Below, in pieces: positions 44,400 to 57,109 of a stretch of 64,000 nucleotides of DNA. The DNA is from Istiophorus platypterus (Eukaryota > Chordata > Actinopteri > Istiophoriformes > Istiophoridae): positions 5,650,501 through 5,714,500 of the forward strand of contig CM029126.1 in the NCBI GenBank assembly GCA_016859345.1. The letters run 5' to 3'. Each line of letters starts with the position of its first letter. Within the stretch, counting starts at the first letter, position 1. The notes under the pieces are model-generated. The model was not told the origin of the DNA, did no database searches, and saw nothing but the letters and a program-made list of their open reading frames with translations. The translations under genes were made by a program, and so were the position numbers.

Positions 44400-46139
44400 G
44401 TATCTGGTGTTTGTTTATCATAAGGGGGGAAAAAAACCCTTTTAGTTGCCATTTGATTTCAGGCTCATAAAAGCTGCAAATACATAATCATGACATGAAA
44501 TTAATTCCGTAAATTTCCATAAATATAATGACATAAACATGCTTTTACTCATTTTAAATTTGGTTCTTAGTCTCAGTATGAACCGGAAAATGTGAAATAG
44601 CTTTGAATCAGAGCTGAAAAAATTAGTCAGATGACGCAAAATGAACTTGACAGTCATCTGAAACAATTTTGATGATTGCCTGATCATTTTTCCAGTGTCA
44701 CATGACTTGTTGCTTTTCATTATGTTCTATGTGTTAGTAAACTTACCGTGACAGCAAAAGCAGCTGATGAACCAAAGATCTAAAGATAAGCTTTGACATC
44801 ATTTTTTTTTTTTTTCGACATTTGGAAAAACTGACCGATCAATCATTAACTAACCATCAGTCGCAGGCCCACTCGGAAGGGGCAAACTTTTACATTTGCT
44901 TTCTATCTGAGGCCATTTCTTACACTCGGCTTGTTTTAAAGGGTCTAGGGTGATGACGTGAGACTTTCCTCTGAGCAGACAATGTCAACAGGAAACCTCT
45001 GTCCTGCCAAAGTGTCCCGAGGCAAAGGCTTAGAATCCCCGTCGGCTCCAGGGTTGCTGTTACATTGCTCGCAACTTCATGTGCACGACAAGAAATTTCT
45101 TCAACTGTCGAATAACTACGAAACTATCCTGATTATTGTTAAAGTGTAGCTGCAGATACACAACAAAACTTGTAAGCAGTTGAGTAAATATTTTACTCTT
45201 AGTTTTTTTGTCAGTCTTTCTTTAGAAACCTCAACCTTGCTGCATTATACATCGTAGAATAACTCCAGCTCAGATGATGCAAGGTCCAGTGTCTGGGACT
45301 GTTTTATGTATCAGAGAAACTGGAGAACCTTATGTAATATTGAACAGTTTCCCATGTGGTCAAAAATCCAGACCTCTCTCTATTATATAGTTCACAAGGG
45401 CACCGTCTCCCCACCTGTTCAGCTGGACAGACTGTCACTCAGGATTATTCAGACTTTCCCTTTTTTTGTCTTTTTTTTTTTTTTTTTTGCTGGAAAGGAG
45501 TTTCTTCAGCGTCGGCGTGCTGTATTTTTTTTTTTTTTTTTTTCTTTAATTTTGTGAGAGTTACTTCCTGGTTTCTTTCCACAAGGTTCGGATGAGAGAG
45601 AAGAGGAGCCGGTCCCCCACGCAGACCTGCTATAGGAATCCGAAAAAAGGTACTGCGGAACAAAAAAACGGCTGTAGATGGTGATTAATAGGATTATTTT
45701 TGTTTTTCTGAAGGGTTTTTCGCCGGCTTGCGAAACCAGAGGGTCGAGAGTTGAGCGGTTTTATGGAAGCTGGCTGACTGGCTCCGCCACTGCTTCACCC
45801 CCCAGAAACTCAGTCTTCTGAATACAAAGTCAGAGCGAAAGCGAGCCTTGTCTCGTTCATTCCATCGACCGTGTGCATGGCACAAGTTGTTTCCTTGGGA
45901 ATGAATGCATTGTTTCCATGGAGACATCTCTTGCTAGTCTGCAGCTCCCCATCCCTGGTTGGACTTTGAAATCTGGGTAAAAAAAAAAAAAAAATAGATA
46001 ACACAAGTCAATATGAAAAAAAAAATACAGGAAAGGTTATGTATTTATAAAATGTGATGCATTATACATTGAACTACTCTATAATTTATTAAGGATATAT
46101 AGTCAGCTTCACTCGGGCCAGCTGCATGTGTAAAATACC
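44400..46139. other. Intergenic spacer between otud7b and mtmr11
   Basis: AT-rich spacer with long T tracts (about 45471-45489 and 45527-45543) and an A tract at 45980-45995. No ORF resembles a known protein and no RNA gene is recognised. Confidence 0.7.
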
Positions 46140-46720
46140 AGGTCTAGGTATAAGGTCCCCCACCCCTCATATACAGGACCCCCAGGATGAAAGCGACTGC
46201 CAGCGACTACTGTAGTTGAGTCAGTGTCTTTTGCCATTTTGTGTCTCTCTGGGGTCTTTCTGTGTCTCTTCGTGGTCGTTTTGCTTCTCTTTGTGCCCGT
46301 TTTTAGCCTCTCTTTGCAGGCTCTGCGTCCCTTGTGGGCGGTTATTTTTGCACCTCAGTTTAATTTTGCGTCTCTTTGTGGCCATTTCGTGTCTCTTTTT
46401 CGTCACTTTGCACCTCTCCGTGTTCGTCTTGTGTCTTTTTTTTTTTTTTGTGGCTTTTGCATCTCCGTGTAGCGATTCTCTTATCTCTCAGTCGTCATTT
46501 TACATCTCTCTGAGGCCACCTTGTGCCTCTCTGTCGCCGTTTTTCCTTCTTTGTGGTCGGTTTTCGGCCCTTTGAGACGACCTCTACGGCTTTCAGAAAA
46601 GAAACATCAACAGTTGCTTCATCACAGAAGCTCTGGCCCTGGGGACCCCTGACATATAGGGCCCCCTCGGCCTGTATCCGGCAGGCCTGTTTGGTAATCA
46701 AGCCGTGCTCAATGCACCTG
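46140..46720 (+). repeat. Degenerate ~23-bp minisatellite inside a repeat-like block
   Basis: From about 46216 to 46560 variants of TTTTGTGTCTCTTTGTGGTC recur roughly every 20-25 bases (TGTCTCTTCGTGGTCGTTTT, GCGTCTCTTTGTGGCCATTT, and so on). Flanking GGTCCCCCACCCC and GGGGACCCCTGACATATAGG blocks are of a type I associate with fish interspersed repeats. The open frames here (46216-46575, Phe/Leu/Ser/Cys-rich) reflect the repeat, not a gene. Confidence 0.7.
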
Positions 46721-46879
46721 CAACAGTCCAATAACATAATAGATATTAATACACCTACGTGAGTACTTTGACTTTTAACCCCACAGGTGCATTCAGTTGA
46801 AAGCCCTTTCCTTAAAGCAGTAAAAGGAGTATTTTCCACACCAGGGTACTTCTCTCCGCCTCCTTGTGCAGTAAACCCC

Positions 46880-47200
46880 TGCGTCGAGCGATTGGTGAGT
46901 TCACGGGGTCCAGAGAAAGCGTGGAAATCGGAGGCACCCGTGCACCTCCGGCCTCCGCCCCTCGACTTCTCGCGAGTGAAGCTAAAACCCCGGGACGGCT
47001 CGGGTCGGGTCGGCTCGGGACGGCTCGGGTCACCCCCCCCCCCCGGGTCCAGACGCACTGGCCCTTTAAGAAACCTCCACTGCTGCACTTGGCTTTTCCC
47101 TTTTTTCTTCTTCTTCTTCTTCTTCGTTCTCCCGACGCGCGTCTCACTACGGCGAAGGGATAAACAAACAAGAGCGACGATGGGCAGTGAACGGGCCGCG
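46880..47200 (+). promoter_or_regulatory. CpG-rich promoter region of mtmr11
   Basis: An abrupt rise in GC and CpG. It contains an inverted CCAAT box ATTGG (46891-46895), the TCTCGCGAG element (46968-46976) known from TATA-less vertebrate promoters, and a G-tract array at 46992-47029. No clear TATA box. The start site lies somewhere between about 47050 and 47250. Confidence 0.65.
46992..47029 (+). promoter_or_regulatory. G-quadruplex candidate
   Basis: Five GGG runs at 46992, 47002, 47007, 47016 and 47027 separated by 2-8 bases. The first four, with loops of 7, 2 and 6 bases, meet the usual G4 rule. A C11 run follows at about 47033-47043. Confidence 0.65.
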
Positions 47201-47784
47201 GCGGGGGCGAACCCGACCGGTTAATAACAGTCCGCTGACTAATGGTCGGATCCAGCTCGGGTGTTGTCTCGTTAATTTAGGGAGTGAGTTTGTGTGTTGG
47301 TGTGTGTGTTGGTTAGGTGTGTGTGTTAGGTGTGTGCGGGTGTGGTGTGTGCGGGTGTGTGCGGGTGTGTGCGGGACACGGATGCTGTCAGCGCGAATAG
47401 CGATGAAAAGAGCGAAAATAGTTCCCCCGTCCACGCGGAGCACCTCAGTCGCAGCGGCCGGTGATACAGGCTCGACCGTCGGCGGACCCCGGACCCCGGA
47501 CCCCGCTTTCCTCTTCCACGGAGAAAATAAGAATTAAAAATGGAAACGGGAGGACGCTAACTCAGCGGCGGTTAGCTTACGGTTACGCGCTTTTATTCTT
47601 ATTTTGTTTCTTTTTGTTTTTTGTTTTTTTTTTAACCGCGAGCTTTGTTTGTCCGTATCTTTTTTTTTTCTTTCTTTTTCGATTTTAAGTCGACTCGACC
47701 CGTCGTAAAAAAAAAAAAAAATCAACTAAACTAAAGAAAAGAAAAGACGAACAAACAAACAAACAACAAAACAACAAAAAAAAG
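47200..47784 (+). other. mtmr11: mtmr11 5' leader / first exon upstream part
   Basis: GC-rich then T-rich then A-rich sequence leading to the ATG with no convincing splice site between, so probably one 5' UTR exon. It holds GTGTGTGCGGG repeats (about 47332-47374), three GGACCCC units (about 47484-47503), an upstream ORF of about 45 codons (ATG 47402, stop 47537), a T-rich block (about 47596-47683) and an A-rich block (47706-47784) right before the ATG. Confidence 0.55.
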
Positions 47785-47841
47785 ATGTTGACGGGATCGA
47801 AAACAACGTTCAAAGTGAGACAGATGCTCCCGGACATTAAG
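47785..47841 (+). CDS. mtmr11: mtmr11 coding exon 1
   Basis: ATG with A at -3, 19 codons (MLTGSKTTFKVRQMLPDIK), donor GTAAGG at 47842, phase 0. No upstream in-frame ATG fits the family better. Confidence 0.8.
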
Positions 47842-50800
47842 GTAAGGTCACAACGTTAAGTTAAGCTAACCTGCGCTAACTAGCCCTGTTGAGTTAAAGC
47901 CCCTAAACACTGGTTAACTTGTTCTATCGTTTTATACTCAACTGTAATGACAGCTACTTATTTATTTTTTTTAATAACAGAATCCCAGCGTGATAAAAAA
48001 AATTGACGTTTCCAGCAGAGGTTAGTTTTGCTACTGCAGCAAACATCAGATTTTAAATCCACCTAAGCCAGCTTTTCCTTTTCGTGTATCTCATTTTCAC
48101 CCCATCCTTTCTGCTTTTGGACCTTTTGGCAAACGAGGTAAAAGCTTCAGCCTGAAGAGCAGCGTGCGATTTTCAGTTGAGTTATGATCTAGGAAGTCAA
48201 AATCAGTTGAGGGTTTTGAGGTGTGTAAGTTGATCCCCACAGCAGCCAGTTTGGCTTTTTGTTTTTGTTTTTGTTTTTTTGTGTTTTTTTTTTCCCCCTC
48301 AGTGCTTTAACTGACTCATCAACGCTCCTCATGTGATTAAAAACACACCAGATGAGTCCAGGAAGCAGGCAGTGACAGTGGCATGATGCAGGAAACGCCG
48401 GCCATCGTTCACCTCGCTGAGCCGTAAACCTTAACTGTCAGGTAGTCTGCGAGAGCCTGGCTGGACTGAGGAAAAACCTGCGGGTCCCTCCTCGGAGATC
48501 CGTCCGAGAGGCTGCACAGTGTGCGGATTTGGACTGTCTCCTGCTATTTTTGTTCACAGTTCAGGAAAGAAGGCTGCTAGAAAAGGGCCAGTGTTTCCTT
48601 CTGTCTCGATGACAGGGAGATGCATAACTACCGTAGGGGCACATAATGTCACTGATTTTTTTTTTTGGCAGCGCGCCGGTGGAAGGCCGGGGAATCGGTG
48701 CTTAATCTTGTTGTACACAAAGACGAATGGCACAGACGGTCATCTCCAGAGACCTGCCTTGGTTAGTTTCAGTTTCATGCTGCTCCTAACTGCCAGAGCT
48801 TTTAAAGGTCATATGATGCTACAGCCAATGCTTCATTTAGGTGATTTCAAAGGCCGAAGGTTAAATCTCCATTCTTACTGCATTTCAAATGATCGGAAAG
48901 ATACTGTCCCTGTTTGGGTGCACCTGAGAGGGATGGAGGTTAGTTAGGAGCACTCACTGGTTTGATAGACAACACAAAGCAATGTGTACACAAGGTACAA
49001 ATGTGGTCAGAGTGGCCTGTTCTATTTGGGAACAGTCTCCTGGCACCGTCTTTGTGTTGCCTGGCTTTTTTTTTTTTTTTTTTGGTTTCTCTCCCTGGTT
49101 ATTTCCAGCAGCCGCGGGGGAAAACAGTAACAGATGCCTCCTCACTCTGCCCTTGGGAGAGGCTTGCATGTGGAGTGGGGGTGATGTACGCCACACAACA
49201 TCTGGCTGTCGCCATGGAGACAGCAGCCGGGAGGTGGAGGGGTTTTGAATTTGATTAACTCAGGATGAGACGCACAGAAGGTCACCACAGCCCCCCACCC
49301 CCCCCACCACAATCCAACGGAATCCCATGTCTATGAGCACAAGAACGTGGCTGAGTCTCAGATATGATAATGTGGAGTAGTAGGCTGTGTAGATTATATG
49401 CACATGCCACCCACGCTCTCTTGTTGGTGTCAATTCCATGAGCATGTGTGAAGACTGCCCTAGAAAACTAAATCCAATCCTGGGCTGAATTGGGACCAGA
49501 TGCCTGTGGAGTTTAAACTTATTGGTGAACCTTTTCCTCTCTTCTTTCATCCCCGTGTTTATGCCCTCCATGCCATTTTTGGGTAGTATAAAATACGATA
49601 GAGCTGCAAAAAATAATTATTTTTATCTTCATTTTTTTGTGGATTACTTTATTGATTAATCAATAAGATATTTGTTTTAAAAAAAGTCATAGAATGGTGA
49701 AAAATGTCCTTTAAATTGCTTTGTTTAGAGTAAGACCAACTGTCCAAATTCTAAAAAGATTATCAAAAGTGTACAATCACATAATTCAAAGAAAAGTAGT
49801 GAATCCATGTGATTAAGAAGCTTGAGCTGGGAAATACTTGTCGTCTTTGTTTAAAAAAAAAAATACAAACCCAAGTATTACTAAGGAAACAACAGCAGCA
49901 CAGAAATGCTACATAAGGATTATTATTCAGGCTTATTTTGGCTGCTTCTATCCCATGGCCACTTGCTATCTGCATCTCCCAGACAGCTTTGAAGCAGTCA
50001 GCATGAAAGGCACGCAGCACAAAGCTCCGCAGAGGCAAAAATGCCAGAGGAGGGATCATCTGAGCTCTATTCAGAGCGGCTGAAGATCCAAGCCCGATAG
50101 CAGTGGGCCAAAGCAGTACAGTCACCCACACCCGCTCCCACAGGACCCAGGCGTCGCATTCACCGCCAGCCCCTTGAACTGCTGAGGCTTCTTACAGAGA
50201 GCACAACAATGGGCACCTCTGAAAGCCAGAGCAGAGTTACGGCTCCATTGGAGGTTGTATCGATCTGGCACTTAGTGATAATTTACCGGTGGCACAATTC
50301 ACTAGCAAAAATGGGCTGGGCCTTGAGCGGCTCAGCCATTCCCCTGTTTTGAGTTTGTAGGGAGGCTCTGATCATTGAACCGTCCTAATAACATTTCAGA
50401 GACACTTCAGACAGATGACTGTGTGCCACTGAAAATGTTCAATATCCATCATTATATTTTCACTTAAGCCATTCAGCTGACACTCTCAACTGCAATTAAG
50501 TAGTGATGTTGAGAGTGAAAGGGGTTTAGGCGCATATACCTAAGTTTGCTCCAGGGACCAAGAGGAGGCAATGCTGCTGCTGGTGATTGACACACTGGCT
50601 GCTGTGGGTGTGAATGATTTGTCTCTTCACCCTAGAAAGAAAACAGATATGTCAGAGCTCCACTGGCATGTAGTACTGTAAAGTAACTGATGAAAACTTG
50701 TTGTCAAAGAGAATAGTGTGATTTGTCAGTGTCGGCTAATAGAAACATGTCAGTAAGCTTCACTGATTCGTTTTTTAAAATTTTTTTTTTATTTAAGGTT

Positions 50801-53545
50801 GCAGTTGATGATTATTTTCATTATAGATTAACCTGCTGATTATATTGTGCATTATTCGATTAGTTTTTTTTGGCCATAGATGATCAGAATATAGTGGAAA
50901 ATGGCTATTATGATTTCCAGTATCCCAAGGTGACGTCTTTAAGTGTCTTGATTTGTCCGATCAACTGCCCGAAATCTATAAATATTCAGGTTACTATCAC
51001 CTATGACAAAGAAAAGCATCAAATCTTCACATTTGAGAGGCCTGAACCAGCACGTTTAAAACATTCTGTACTGGTCTTACAATGCATCATCAACCACAAA
51101 GACAACTTTTTTTTTTTTAATGGAACAATGAATCGCACATCATTCAGCAAGAATACGATTTAAAAAAAGGCAATAATTATCTGTTTGATGTGCATCTAGA
51201 AGTCTGGACTGATGATATTTATAATGACAAACAGATGAGAATGCAGACAATGCTTTTGTCAGGGCGTTCACGATGGAAGATTTTAGAATAAAACATTAAG
51301 ACAGGGAGAGCTGTGCTCATTTCTGCAGGCTTTTGAAGAGAAATGGGTTAAAAGCTGATTTTTCACTATGGTGTGGTGCAGAAATTTTCACATTAAATAT
51401 TCACCACCAGAATTCCCATGTCATTAAACTTTAATGTATAATTTTACCCTATATGTTGGAAACAGTTTCTTTTTCTGTAGTTTCTGTCTTTTTCCCATAT
51501 TGAGGCAAAATGCAGCTTTTGCTGGACTGGACTTCTTTTTTTATTTTTTTATAAGTAAACCTCACAAAGTAACATATTTCCACAGTGGACTTGTCATTAC
51601 ATTCAAAGCGGTTTTCTTGTCCTTTTGCTTTGCACTTGGGTTATTTTGCCTTTAGTACATGAATATATTTGATGTTAGGTCTTTTGTTTTTCTTTGTAGC
51701 AAATACTGTTCATCATTACAATTATTTTGCTAAAGAAAAGACAAGGACTTAAGGAAAAGGCATGACTATCAGATGCCAAGAGCTCACAGTGCATTTTATT
51801 TCTGTAGACAAAAAACATCTCATACATTATTCTGAACGGAACAAGAGGAAACACTTCAAAGTGAGCTCCATTTAGCAAAACTACTTCATGTCCTCATTTT
51901 GCTTCAAAGGCAGTTCACAATACCAAATGACCCCATTCAAGTGAGGAAATGAAAAGCTCAAAACAAATAAATAGCCTGTGACCTTTTTAGTATAGAGAAC
52001 AGTGGCTAAAAGCTATTGTGAACTTTTTAAGCCCAAAACAGAGCATATATTAGTAGGAGTAGCTTTCAAAAGAATCTCAGAATTGTTCATATTAACAATG
52101 GATAAAGGTAAAAGTCCAAGTTCTGCTCTTTTATTCTTATGGCTCAGCTTGTTGGTACAGATTTTAGCAGCATCAGAGCCCATTCATTTCGAATTCAAAA
52201 AGTGCAGTTTGTTCATGTGAGTTGGGACTGTTTTTTTGGGGGGGGGTATGTTCCAGAAACCCAGGGATAAGCATGCTTAGTGCAGAAGTCTGGCTGGCTG
52301 CAGTTGTGAAGGGGAAGCCATGAGCAATGGAAACTGCAGCAAGCCTTGGCCACTGTCCCCGAGGACGAAGAGAAGGAGCATAGACGGGCGAAAGTGGGGC
52401 AGGACGGGGGGAAGAAACAGGCAATGGAAGTGATAAAGTGGGGACACCGAAGCCACAGAGTGAAAGCAAAAGTGAAATGTTGGCAAAAACACAGTCCTGG
52501 AAATGTGGTCTCTGAGCGATATGTGGCTCAGAGACTCAAGGGCAGTTTTACTGCGGCTGCAGTATCTTTAAGTTTATGCCTAGACATTATCTCATTCCCA
52601 TTTTCCTTATCTCTGGTGCCTGCTTTACCTCTCTTGTGTAAAACTTGCAAGTGAAGCAGAAATTCCTCAATTTCCCATATAAATGCATTTGCAGTAGATC
52701 TTTTTAAAACTGTGGCATTTATTGCATCAACAAATTCAGTTTTTTGCTGGTTTAACCGCGGGAGCTACACTCATATCACCCTTAATCACATTATGTACAC
52801 AGCTGAGTCTGCATTTAGTGCCGGTAGCATTTCACCTTATCTATTGTAGTGTTATCTAGTAGGTTCACTTGCCTCACAAGACCCTGAGGCACCAGTTAGT
52901 CAGTCTTGACAGTCTCTAGAGGACAGATCTAGCACACTAGACTTATGAAAGGAATAACAAAAAAAGATCCGAGTGGCCTCTGACGCTTCGAAGAGGGGAC
53001 ATGGAATTCGGCTGCGGGTTTTCTGCGGGTGTTGATGGAGGGACAGAGCGAGAGCACAATGCATTTTAAAGCCAGATGGAAAAAAATTAACAATGCTCTG
53101 GAAGAAACCGAGTCTTATAAAATTTTGGTGTCCTGCCGTATAATCATAAAAGCCCTGTTTTTCCTCAGCAGTTCTTGCTAACATAGAGTTTTCTGCCTTG
53201 TAATTTGGTCAGTAAAATTGTCAGAACTGTAACCATATCTTGAAGGGCTTGGAATAAACACAGCATGAAAATATTATGTAAGCGAGAACCCAGTGCTATT
53301 GGGTAATCTCTGCAGTTTTATTACGGACTTTAGAGTTGACAGCATAGAAGTATTTTACATCAAGGTATTGTACCACAGCACACTTGCCAACATGAGATTG
53401 TTGAGAGCTTATATAATTAAAACAGTTCTGTTCATGGCCCACTTTCTGCATTTGTCGATAAAGCCTTTTGATTACAATGTCATTTTCTTGGACAGTTAAA
53501 CATATTCAAAATGGCCAGTTAACAGTTTTACAATGTAAGTTTGTT

Positions 53546-53595
<50 letters not shown>

Positions 53596-56500
53596 ATATC
53601 AAAAAACTATGTACTAAAAACTCAATGCGAAAAAGTGATTCTCTGATGGAATGCTAATGTTCCATCGAAACAGCATCAGCAGCAAACTGGAGAATCTCTT
53701 AATGAAACAGCCACATGCTCTCGTGTGCAAAGAAAACAACCAGCTATGAATACATGTGACTTTACTGCCTTTTTTTTTTTTCACAGAGCAAAGGTCGTCT
53801 TTGTTAAATGCTCCCCGTGTTTTTTTGGTGGTTTTTTTTTTTTTTTTTTTTTTTTTTAAGGACGGCCACAAGCTCAGAGTCTAAGGTTTTTTGTGAGCAG
53901 GCTGCTTACACAGAATTCACCACACTGCAGAATTGTTGGCGTAACACTGACCGAATGGATTCGTTGTTATTGTTCGCACATCCTTGCTGACTCGAAGAAA
54001 TGCCAGTGATTCACAATAAAGCCGGTGCACTTAAATGAAGCGGTTATTAATAGTTTTGTCGTGGCACAGACTCAGCCAGAAGTGCTGAGAGAGTAGTTTG
54101 AGATTCTACAATGTATAGTTTTCTTGGATGTCAACTCAGAGGCCCTAACTCTATTATTGTACCACTATAAAGCTTGTTCGCCACCTGTATAATCATATCG
54201 TCCTATCATGTTGCAGGGGTTGGCATATTATAGGATTTCTAGCTGATAAATGTAAATGACCTTCGTAAAGGGGGGGGGGTAGTAGCAGAGTTAAGTGGAA
54301 GCATATGTGCCAGTAAGCTCACAGTCTGATTATAGCAAACCACTGTGGCTCTGTGGGGTTGGATTCTGTCTGTAGAACAGGGCTGAAGTACACAAGACTT
54401 CACGACTATTACAGGGAAAGCAGGAACAAACAGAGCTGCATCATGGAAAGTAAGAATCATGGAGCATTGTATGGTTGGCTTTGTTTCCTTGTCTTTGAAA
54501 AAATGAGGCCATGGAGACGAGCCGGGCTTTGATGACATGAGCAGGCAGAGCCATAATTTAAATATAACTAACAACCAAGGGCCAAAGGTGACACGAGTCT
54601 TTGTCCTTGGGCTGAGTATGTGCTGTTTAGTCTACATTTGTATTTCTTCTGTAAACAATCTTGAAGCATGTAAAAATAGAAGAATGTTCCTTATAATTGA
54701 AAACTGCTTTTGTACTCAGGGTATTTAGTTTATTGTGAGGTGTAGTTAACAAAACTCTACAATTATGTTGACATGAATTTATTCAATTATATGTCCCTCT
54801 CTTTTAGAGACAATTTGAAATGTTGGTAAATATGTTTTTTTTATTTTGTCATGCTGAGCATCAGATGAAAAGATCAGTACCAACTGTGAATTGTCATACT
54901 ACTCCTTGCAGCCAGTTAGCTCAGCTTAGCTCAGAGATTGAACACAACAGGCCAGCTTGGCTCTGTCCAAAGGTAAATACCACAACTTTTTTAAACCTCT
55001 GGGGTTTTTTTGTTTTCTCTTTTTACAAGTTTAAAAAGCGGGTTATAACTTGATGGTTACTTGTACTGCCTGTTGACTCTAGCTTCATATTAAGCGGACA
55101 GACATCTGAATGAGATGTCAAAACTATTGTCAAACTACTGTGCTTATTCCTTTAAGCACGTGTCTGCTGTCTGTTACAGTGAAATATAAATTAAAGAAAC
55201 TGGCTTTGGAAACCAATATTAATCCTTTTTTTTTCCTTCTTCTTCTCACAGGAGAGGATGTTGACTCAGAGCGGGTTGAACGCAAGGAGTCGAGATGTGC
55301 TTGGACTACGCTGCCTACCAGGTAAGATTGTGCTTTTAAGTACGCAAGTGGCATAGTCGATCGGCACATCAGTTATTACTCAAGACACCTTACAACAACA
55401 CACTGTTTTCAATTGTACTTAATAAACTGCTACTTTTGAGAAATCCACACATCTTGAATTGACTAAATAAATAGTGAGTGGTTTAAGCTACTCTGTAGCT
55501 GACATCACGCTAAATAATATAACAACTCGCAGTATGAACTTCAAATTAACAAGCTGCCAACGCTGCTCCAGGGTCAGATAAAACATCAACACCTATTAAC
55601 ACTGGGCAGAAAACTGCTGCTTCATACATTGTTCTCTGTGGTTTTGAAATTTCCATATTGGCCCTTGTAGCCACACCTGGACCAGGAATGTCACAGCAGG
55701 TGCTTTGCCTCTGGAGACAGCAAAACATCTGCGGTTGAAACGCTAACATAAACCCACACAATAGGAGACTGAGAGCCCCAGTGAACAATCACGTAGTCGA
55801 GATCAAAGCAAAGTACAGCTTTACTGCATGTTGAAATGTTCTAAAATGGTAACAAAATGAAACAGTCAGTGATTCAGTCTCTCAGAGTTAATCTTGAGTG
55901 TCAGTAGGCACTGATGAAAAGATAGATGCTTCCTGTTCTAAAAGCTGTGATATCAATGATAAAGTGATGCCTAAACATGCCTAATAGTCTCAACTCATGG
56001 AGAATGTGCAGCAGCAGCAGTTTTTTGTCTTTGTCATTTGTAACTCCCAGAGAGGGACTGCAGCGCTTACTGTAGTAGAGCCACACAGTGTAGACACTTA
56101 CTTACACTGTAGCTACTGCTGAATTTAACCCTTTTTTAGGTGCATCACAGTCACAAAATGAGATGAGTCTGCTGTGCATTATCAGGCAGTGTTGTGTTCT
56201 CTCTGTACACCTGAAGTAGCCATCTCTACCTCACTGTCCTGCACCTCCAGGATGTACTATGAATGGCATATTAATTGTCTTGCCCTTCTGACTATAACTG
56301 GATTCCTCTTTCATACTTTTTGTTCAGCTTTGTTCAGCTGCTGTGACAAGATGACCCTTGATCCCCTCAGGCGTGTCTACCAGAATCCTTTCACAACTTG
56401 AAATCTCTTTCCTTTTTTCTCAATAGCTAAAAAACCCTGCTGTAGAGAGAGTTTGGCCAGCTATGCTTACAAGATGTCAGCTCTGTTAGTGATCTGGATA

Positions 56501-57073
56501 GTGTACGGCCACAGAAAATCACTGGTGGGTTATTTCCCTCGCTCAGCCTGCTCATACTCTTGGGTCAGCAAAATCCTGCAGGAGCTTTTCAGAAGTATGG
56601 CAGCAGACCAGAGCACCTAAATCTAAGACAGGCTATACTTTAAGGCCATATCAGCAGTTCCTCACCACACTCCTCACCAGAGCAGATTAATTGGAAGTAT
56701 GTGTGTCTGTGTGTTTTAAAAAAGGGAATTCATGAGATGTGGACTCTTCCTTGGCGCTTTTCAGTTTTAGCTCACCTCCATCTTGTGACTGTTTTCTGTT
56801 TCTGTCCCTTTATGACTCTCTTTCTCATAATATTATCTTCATTGCTTTCATCTAATTTTTATTTTTTATTTTCAACTTTTTATTCTTTCTTTAAATTTCC
56901 TCCCTTTTTCTCTTACTTTTTTTTAAATGAAGCTGGATTTTTAATTTTTCAGGTGATACACAGCTTCGACTGATACGAAGCTTCCACTGACCTTTCTCCC
57001 CTCAGAGTTGCACACGTATAATTTCACAACACACTTACACATATTTTCATGCGTGTACACATGCTCTTTACAA

Positions 57074-57109
<36 letters not shown>

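Larger units (their letters stand above)
47842..55251 (+). other. mtmr11 intron 1 (about 7.4 kb)
   Basis: Contains two copies of the ATTAATCGATT-type repeat (49598-49832, 50793-51075), a (TA)n run (53550-53588) and a T26 run (53832-53857). The rest shows only chance ORFs. Confidence 0.8.

Noticed and set aside
46495..47088. 197-codon minus-strand ORF overlapping the mtmr11 promoter
   Set aside because: The frame runs through the minisatellite and the GC-rich promoter. Its composition (Arg/Gly/Pro-rich, then Lys-rich) follows the base content, with no family resemblance.
50870..51163. 97-codon ORF in mtmr11 intron 1
   Set aside because: It is the body of an interspersed repeat, also present in decayed form at 49598, 24115 and 12466.
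55252..55321. Alternative frame of mtmr11 exon 2 (GEDVDSERVERKESRCAW)
   Set aside because: It does not join in phase with exons 1 and 3. The other frame restores the family LPGE motif across the junction.
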